Shown one piece after another: positions 59,638 through 64,000 of a DNA stretch of 64,000 nucleotides. The stretch spans positions 1 to 64,000 of the forward strand of contig CAMZIO010000002.1 in NCBI GenBank assembly GCA_947307255.1, read 5' to 3'. Made by a program: the position numbers and the translations under genes. The notes below the pieces were generated by a model. The model was not told the DNA's origin and did no database searches. It saw only the letters and a program-made list of their open reading frames with translations. Each line of letters starts with the position of its first letter. Position 1 is the stretch's first letter. Origin of the DNA: an uncultured Clostridia bacterium. Its GTDB lineage: Bacteria; Bacillota; Clostridia; Oscillospirales; Oscillospiraceae.

Positions 59638-60264
59638 TTATTCCAGCTTGCCCAGACGGTCAAGGACCGTCAGCACACGGCAAAGATCCTCGCTCAGATT
59701 CAGCTCGCCCTTTGCGTCTCCTTTGAGCGCGCCTTTCTCCACGCACTTGCGTACCGCCTGCGCGTACCACTCCGGCACGTCTTTGAGCGTTTTATAAATC
59801 ACCATCTTTTTTTCCTCCGTCTTCGTCTCTGTCTTTTTCGGCGGCATCATCGGCGGCAATATCCCCGCGCGCAGCAGCGCCCCCGTCCATCGGCCTCTGT
59901 CGTCCCATTGCAGGTGCGGACGATCGGTAAAGCTCTTCCAGTCGCCGCCCCAGGAAAAGCCGAGCTCCTTTGCGATGGCGGCGACCTCCGCGAAAAAGGC
60001 AAGATCCCGGTACTCCTGCCCCGGAACGTTTTTGCAGAAATCGAAGGCCAAGCCGCAGCCGTGGAAGGTCGTTACCTTGCTGTTTGTAACGATCTGACCG
60101 GGGCGTGTCCGTCCCTGCGCATACAGCAGCGCCTGGTACTCGTCGTCTCGCAGTGTCTGCGTGATCAGCACGTGCAGGCCCCGCCTGGCGCACCGCTCCA
60201 GCAGCACCTCCGCGTTCAGCTTAACGTCGGCGCGCAGATCGTCAAGGCTCCTGCTGTTGATCAT
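59638..60264 (-). CDS. Phage endolysin, M15 family D-alanyl/L-alanyl-D-glutamate peptidase
   Basis: A 208-residue peptidoglycan peptidase. The M15 zinc site is visible in FHGCGLAFDF (HxxxxxxD) and DRPHLQW (His ligand). A Pro/Lys/Thr linker (PPKKTETKTEEKK) near residue 145 leads to a C-terminal helical domain (YKTLKDVPEWYAQAVRKCVEKGAL, ~155-208) that resembles SLH-like or cell-wall-binding repeats. It overlaps the holin-like gene upstream, giving a holin-lysin cassette. Confidence 0.9.
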   Translation of the reverse strand: MINSRSLDDLRADVKLNAEVLLERCARRGLHVLITQTLRDDEYQALLYAQGRTRPGQIVTNSKVTTFHGCGLAFDFCKNVPGQEYRDLAFFAEVAAIAKELGFSWGGDWKSFTDRPHLQWDDRGRWTGALLRAGILPPMMPPKKTETKTEEKKMVIYKTLKDVPEWYAQAVRKCVEKGALKGDAKGELNLSEDLCRVLTVLDRLGKLE

Positions 60265-60601
60265 GCCGCTCCCTCCCCGTCAGGTATCCGATCAGCCTCT
60301 CGATCACGCCCAGCGCATCCGCGTACAGCTCGTCGTAGCCGTACATGGCGGCATAGGCTACCAGCAGCCCCAGCAGCGCCCCGGCAGCCAGCGCGCCGAG
60401 GCACGCCCACACACTCAGCCAGCTCTGCAGTGTGATCGCCGCGAAGCACGCGCCCTCGCTCAGCACGACCGCCCAGAGCACCACCACGTGCTCCGGCGTT
60501 TTGACCTTCACAACGCGCTTCGTAATTTCGGTGAATACGTTCACCGCCGCCACCAGCGCGGCGATCAGCGCCGGCAGCGGCACAAATTCAAAGATCTTCA
60601 T
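60242..60601 (-). CDS. Holin-like membrane protein
   Basis: A 119-residue protein from ATG 60601 after GAGAGGA. It has about three hydrophobic helices (near 8-25, 40-57 and 66-88) and a charged C-terminus (GRERHDQQQEP), and directly precedes the endolysin, the usual place of a holin. The overlap of 23 bp fits coupled expression. The family is not identified. Confidence 0.75.
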   Translation of the reverse strand: MKIFEFVPLPALIAALVAAVNVFTEITKRVVKVKTPEHVVVLWAVVLSEGACFAAITLQSWLSVWACLGALAAGALLGLLVAYAAMYGYDELYADALGVIERLIGYLTGRERHDQQQEP

Positions 60602-60872
60602 GTACGTCCTCTCTTTCCCGGCTCTTGCCGAAAATAAATCCGTCGTTGTGTTCAAAGATGTTTCCCGCGGTCTTGAGCATTGCAACACCCAAAATCGCAT
60701 CGATCGCCGACTGAGACAGCTCCACCACCGGGAACGGCTGGCCGAACTTCACTGTCGCATAGCCGGCAATCAGATAGCTGATCGTCACCCAGCAAATCGC
60801 CGCGATCGGAATGATCACGTAGAGCCATTTTGTTACGCTCAACAAAATGCTTTTCTTCTTCCGTGTCTTCAT
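60588..60872 (-). CDS. Small phage membrane protein
   Basis: A 94-residue protein with a basic start (MKTRKKKSILLS), one strong membrane helix (WLYVIIPIAAICWVTISYLIAGY, residues ~16-38), a second weaker hydrophobic stretch (~56-68) and an acidic end. It lies in the lysis module between the holin-like gene and a coiled-coil protein. It may be an antiholin or a spanin-like accessory, which is speculation. Confidence 0.65.
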   Translation of the reverse strand: MKTRKKKSILLSVTKWLYVIIPIAAICWVTISYLIAGYATVKFGQPFPVVELSQSAIDAILGVAMLKTAGNIFEHNDGFIFGKSREREDVHEDL

Positions 60873-61219
60873 GCGCCGCCTCCAGTCTCATACTCGGCCA
60901 GGATCGACCGCTCGATCTCCTTCTGCGCCTCCTCGGCGTTTTGGAACTCCTCCCAGGCGTCCTCCAGCTCCCCGTTGGGCGGCGGCTTAATCAATGCGTG
61001 ATGCATCCAGAAAAGCAGACGCCCCTCTGCGCGGCGCCGCCGTTGCTCGGCCTCGCTGCGCTTTCGCTTGATCTTCAGGCGCTCCTGCCGCTTTGCCTCC
61101 GCGCTCACAAGCTTCTTGTCAAAGTAGCGTTTGAGGTAATGCAGCGCCAGCCCGGAGATCAGGAAACTCACCAGCGCACCCGGCACAGCGTTCGCCGCCG
61201 CGCGCAAAAACTCACTCAT
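60869..61219 (-). CDS. Phage membrane-anchored basic coiled-coil protein
   Basis: A 116-residue protein from ATG 61219 after GGGGAGG. A hydrophobic N-terminal helix (residues ~8-27) is followed by a strongly basic coiled coil (KRQERLKIKRKRSEAEQRRRRAEGR) and an acidic tail. It overlaps the genes on both sides by a few bases. No known family; lysis or DNA-associated function possible. Confidence 0.65.
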   Translation of the reverse strand: MSEFLRAAANAVPGALVSFLISGLALHYLKRYFDKKLVSAEAKRQERLKIKRKRSEAEQRRRRAEGRLLFWMHHALIKPPPNGELEDAWEEFQNAEEAQKEIERSILAEYETGGGA

Positions 61220-61298
61220 CTGTATCCTCCCCGGCAAGCTCCAGCAATCGGTCCAGTCGGAGCAGCCGATCCAAAATCCGAAAAATGATCCGTTCCAT
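61212..61298 (-). CDS. Tiny phage ORF (28 residues, absent from ORF track)
   Basis: MERIIFRILDRLLRLDRLLELAGEDTDE forms an amphipathic helix. GGAGGGG lies 8-12 bases upstream of ATG, within the end of the adhesin gene. It overlaps the next gene by 8 bp. The tight packing makes it plausible, but it is not recognised. Confidence 0.45.
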   Translation of the reverse strand: MERIIFRILDRLLRLDRLLELAGEDTDE

Positions 61299-61303
61299 GC
61301 CGC

Positions 61304-63949
61304 TCACCCCTCCATGTATTTCGCTGCCAGCTCAATCCCGCTGACCTCTGCCGTTACCGTGAGCGTGTTGCTTCCAGCCGTCAGCCGCAAAGCCTGTGGC
61401 GCTGCGCTCTCGGTCGTCGGCGCGTCCTGTACCCAAATGGATACGGCCCCGGCGTCCGAATAAAACACGTTCCCGCCGGCAATCGTGTCGATTTGCTGCG
61501 GCGTGAGCTGGTATACGACCGGCTCGATCGGCAGAATGAAGCGAAATGCCGTGGCGTCGTATTTTGCGTTAAACAGCGTTACGATGTTGTCGCCCTCGTG
61601 GTACTCTGGCAAAGCACCAAAAGGCACATACATATGTAGATATTGTGTTGCCGAGCCGATGGTGCCCGCCGTATTGGCGTGCCAATCGTACACGCTGCCG
61701 GACACGACAGGAATCAAATTACCGCGGCATTTGTGTATATCGGTGCTGCTTCTGCGCAAATAGCTGCCGTCAAGGTATATTCTGCCATAGAAGCCATTGG
61801 CGCCCTTTGAAAAGGCTCTCCAGTCTGTGCCGGTCCGCATCACTCGATCCACCGTCAGCGTACCGTTGACAATATCCAGCGTACCGCCGTACACCGTTCC
61901 GGCAGAGACCGGGAATGTTTCGGGATAGTCTGTCGGCGCAACGTACGGCTCCCAATCCGTAGCGGTCGAGCCGCGTTCAAGCTGGATGTAGCAATCCGCG
62001 TTGACCTCCACGCCGACGGTCGCGCAGTTGACGTTGATGTAACACGCCGTCGCCTCGGTCAGCGTTACCGTCGTTTGTGTTCTGGTGCTGTTGATCCAGT
62101 CAACGCTTGCCGGGGAACCCGTAACTCGTCGGAGCTGGATCACGCAGTTGACGCACGTGCCGACCATCGAAAAAGTGTATGTGCCTGCCGGTAAGTTGAT
62201 CGCTCTGCTGGACGGAATCGCGGTGCGGTTCGCGCCCGCAGTGGTCGTACCGCTCGCCAAAACCTTGGAATCCACGCACGAAAACGTAACGCCGCCGTTC
62301 GTGTACTCCGCCATGTCCTGCACGTCCAGCAGGTTTTTCACGGCCTTTGTCAGCGTTGCCTCCGTCCATCCCGCAATCGGGCACTCGTTGCTATAAGGCG
62401 CATAGCTTGTCGCCGTGTCGCCAAGCTCAAGCTGCGGCGTGCACAAGGAGATATCCACATCGTCAATGTCTGCAAACCGATCGCTCGCACGCATGACGGT
62501 GAGCCGGATATAGGCCGCGCTCGTGTCCGAAATCGTAAATGTTTTGGTTCGGTTCCCGGTAATTTCGCTGTCGCTGTTCGTCGATCTGTTCCCCAACCAA
62601 TTTTTCGACGCATCAAAGTAGTTGTAGTTGATCCAGGCTATGTCTTGCGTTTGCTGCTGGTCAATGCTCATCGTGTAGGCCGCGCCCGGCGTGATGGCGA
62701 TATACGGCGACGTTTGACGGGTGCTATATGCCTCCCAAGTACCATTGTTATATTGGCCGACAGCCCAGCCATCGCTTGGGCAGACGTTTTTCCCGGCTCC
62801 ACCCGCCCATGGTTTGTCGTAGCCGTGGAGGTCTTGCGTTGGCTCTAAACTGACGATCGCCGCGTTGATCGGCGTCGCCGCCTCCGCGTCGAACGTCGCC
62901 ACAGCGCCGCTGTACTCCGTGCCCGGCGCGTGTACGACGATCGCGCCGACGTCCAGCGCCCCGGTGCTGCTGAGGTACGGCCTGCCGACGTCCTGCGTCC
63001 CGTCGTACAGGATAGCCTCCGTGCGCCGCGTTACCTCGCCGGAAATGATATCCTGCGTGTCCGCTACGCTGCCCACCGCAAGCAGATCAACCGCGCCCGC
63101 CGTGTCGCCGCTGGTGGCGGTGATGACCTCCGGCGTGCCGGTTACGGTCCTCACGATGTGGGAGTAATCGTAGCCTCCAACGGTCGGGGTCGTGCCGACC
63201 GGCTCGAAAAAGGTCTCGGATACCGTGTCATACCAGCCAATTTCTCCGTCGCTCACACGCTCACACGGAATACCCTTGAATCGCAAGCCGTTAGGCCCTT
63301 CTACCTCAACATTCCCAAAGAGTGTACCTCTAAAAGACGCCGCCGAGGTGGTTGTGCTCGTTGTGCCAATGAAGAAATCATTAGGACAGACGAAATCAAT
63401 CTCTTCCCATGTGCTGTCAATCTCCATTCCGGCGGCGCCGGTCGGTGTGATTGCGACATCGTATCTCTTACCCTTAATCGATTTGCTACTGTATTGCCCG
63501 GAGTAATATCGCAGGTATTTGTAATTATCCGAGTTCGTGTACAAAGAATAGTTCGCACCACTTGCCGATCCGCTGTAACTGCCGATTACGTTGCAAGCAT
63601 TATCTATCTCATATGAGAATCGAAGCGTGTCAGCGCCAGTCAGATGGAAGTCCGGCACCACATAATAGCAGTTGTTATTCATCGACATGGACAAAAGCCG
63701 CCTGTATCCGTCGGGCAGCTCGTCGTCGTGCAGACCAATCACGCCGTTATTGCACTTGAGCGCGCCGCTCTCAACCGTGCATTTCCCACGCTGGATTAGT
63801 GAGCGAAGCAGGCCCGCCTTGGCGTTTGGAAGCGACAGAGGGCTCACTCCGTCCACTGTAACCACAGCCCCACTGGCGCCTCCGATCACGCCCATGCCGC
63901 GCAGCCAGATCAGCCGGTGCAGCAGCGTCCTATCGTTGCGCACAATCAT
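61304..63949 (-). CDS. Large phage adhesin/receptor-binding-like structural protein
   Basis: An 881-residue mainly beta protein rich in Thr, Ser, Gly and Asn. Lectin/LamG-like stretches occur near residues 80-225 (FHLTGADTLRFSYEID), with a later pair of carbohydrate-binding-like domains that end in PQLELGDTATSYAPY and IQLERGSTATDWEPY, a signature seen in phage minor structural proteins. The motif GVSPLSLPNAKAG near residue 37 recalls LSLPxL in the giant protein. The start ATG overlaps the stop of the gene to the right (TGATG). Host-surface binding is inferred. Confidence 0.75.
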   Translation of the reverse strand: MIVRNDRTLLHRLIWLRGMGVIGGASGAVVTVDGVSPLSLPNAKAGLLRSLIQRGKCTVESGALKCNNGVIGLHDDELPDGYRRLLSMSMNNNCYYVVPDFHLTGADTLRFSYEIDNACNVIGSYSGSASGANYSLYTNSDNYKYLRYYSGQYSSKSIKGKRYDVAITPTGAAGMEIDSTWEEIDFVCPNDFFIGTTSTTTSAASFRGTLFGNVEVEGPNGLRFKGIPCERVSDGEIGWYDTVSETFFEPVGTTPTVGGYDYSHIVRTVTGTPEVITATSGDTAGAVDLLAVGSVADTQDIISGEVTRRTEAILYDGTQDVGRPYLSSTGALDVGAIVVHAPGTEYSGAVATFDAEAATPINAAIVSLEPTQDLHGYDKPWAGGAGKNVCPSDGWAVGQYNNGTWEAYSTRQTSPYIAITPGAAYTMSIDQQQTQDIAWINYNYFDASKNWLGNRSTNSDSEITGNRTKTFTISDTSAAYIRLTVMRASDRFADIDDVDISLCTPQLELGDTATSYAPYSNECPIAGWTEATLTKAVKNLLDVQDMAEYTNGGVTFSCVDSKVLASGTTTAGANRTAIPSSRAINLPAGTYTFSMVGTCVNCVIQLRRVTGSPASVDWINSTRTQTTVTLTEATACYINVNCATVGVEVNADCYIQLERGSTATDWEPYVAPTDYPETFPVSAGTVYGGTLDIVNGTLTVDRVMRTGTDWRAFSKGANGFYGRIYLDGSYLRRSSTDIHKCRGNLIPVVSGSVYDWHANTAGTIGSATQYLHMYVPFGALPEYHEGDNIVTLFNAKYDATAFRFILPIEPVVYQLTPQQIDTIAGGNVFYSDAGAVSIWVQDAPTTESAAPQALRLTAGSNTLTVTAEVSGIELAAKYMEG

Positions 63950-64000
63950 CACTCCTTAAAGCTAAACTGTTTCCCCCAGGCGTCGGCGGTCTCCTTAAAA
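63949..64000 (-). CDS. 3' end of a further phage gene (cut by window edge)
   Basis: The minus-strand frame reads KETADAWGKQFSFKE then TGA, overlapping the next start (TGATG). Only 16 codons are visible. Nothing can be said of its function except that it is in the same late operon. Confidence 0.5.
   Translation of the reverse strand, partial: FKETADAWGKQFSFKE

Larger units (their letters stand above)
47664..64000 (-). mobile_element. Prophage or phage remnant, late (tail and lysis) genes; continues beyond window
   Basis: Thirteen tightly packed minus-strand genes with many 4-bp overlaps (ATGA/TGATG) encode a polyvalent virion protein, tail proteins, an S74-chaperone fibre, an M15 endopeptidase, holin-like proteins and a large adhesin. 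Large internal/ejection-type proteins and a propeller-like tail protein suggest a short-tailed phage (inference). The left limit is placed at the terminator at 47664. No integrase, capsid, portal, terminase or attachment site is in view. Confidence 0.85.

Overview
The window looks like a chromosomal segment of a GC-rich, endospore-forming, anaerobic member of the Clostridia, probably an Oscillospirales-type gut butyrate producer (inference). The evidence is: sporulation genes (spoVM, a sipL-like gene, spoIVA, cwlD, cotJAB); an IspH-ribosomal protein S1 fusion as known from clostridia; the non-mevalonate isoprenoid pathway; PPi-dependent phosphofructokinase; split transketolase; and a butyryl-CoA:acetate CoA-transferase-like gene.

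Layout. 1-6043 (+): 3' part of an RluB-type pseudouridine synthase, an RpiR-type regulator, a BaiN-type flavoprotein, cmk, plsC and ispH-rpsA. 6044-12692 (+): an accessory island of four tandem bacteriocin-like cassettes. Each cassette starts with a near-identical ~240-bp block carrying the same promoter and the same double-glycine leader start, followed by a different core peptide and a different membrane/protease putative immunity gene. The first three end in an identical 27-codon fossil of a C39 peptidase-transporter gene plus a repeated terminator. The fourth runs into a longer copy of that transporter, which is itself cut off and joined to the tail of an HlyD-type accessory protein. 12926-19901 (+): CoA-transferase, carD-like, ispD, ispF, DUF3343, a cysteine desulfurase-like gene, cdaA and cdaR.

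19922-34403 (+): rseC-like, a DUF5685-like gene, a J-domain gene, then the Firmicutes housekeeping run yicC-remA-gmk-rpoZ-priA-def-fmt-yugP-rsmB-rlmN-prpC-prkC-rsgA. 34512-37920 (+): a compact spore-coat basement module: a small membrane protein, a 26-residue SpoVM missing from the ORF track, a SipL-like protein and SpoIVA. 37979-42254 (-): pfp, fba and two transketolase halves, a set that could run a sedoheptulose-bisphosphate type pentose route. 42401-47663 (mixed): amidase-like gene, xerC-like recombinase, radA, cwlD, a fused cotJA-cotJB, and a 35-codon cotJC remnant. 47664-64000 (-): late genes of a prophage or phage remnant, probably short-tailed: a 2442-residue polyvalent protein, a second large virion protein, a propeller-like tail protein, an S74-chaperone tail fibre, lysis genes and an adhesin-like 881-residue protein. 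Capsid, portal, terminase and integrase genes are not in the window and would lie to the right if present.

The most unusual region is the bacteriocin cassette array: constant promoter/leader and constant transporter-start arms surround variable core-plus-immunity payloads, with hairpins between toxin and immunity genes in three of the four units. The second most unusual is the giant phage protein, which has an internal metalloprotease motif, an AT-richer nuclease-like segment, an EF-hand-like loop and a recurrent LSLPxL motif.
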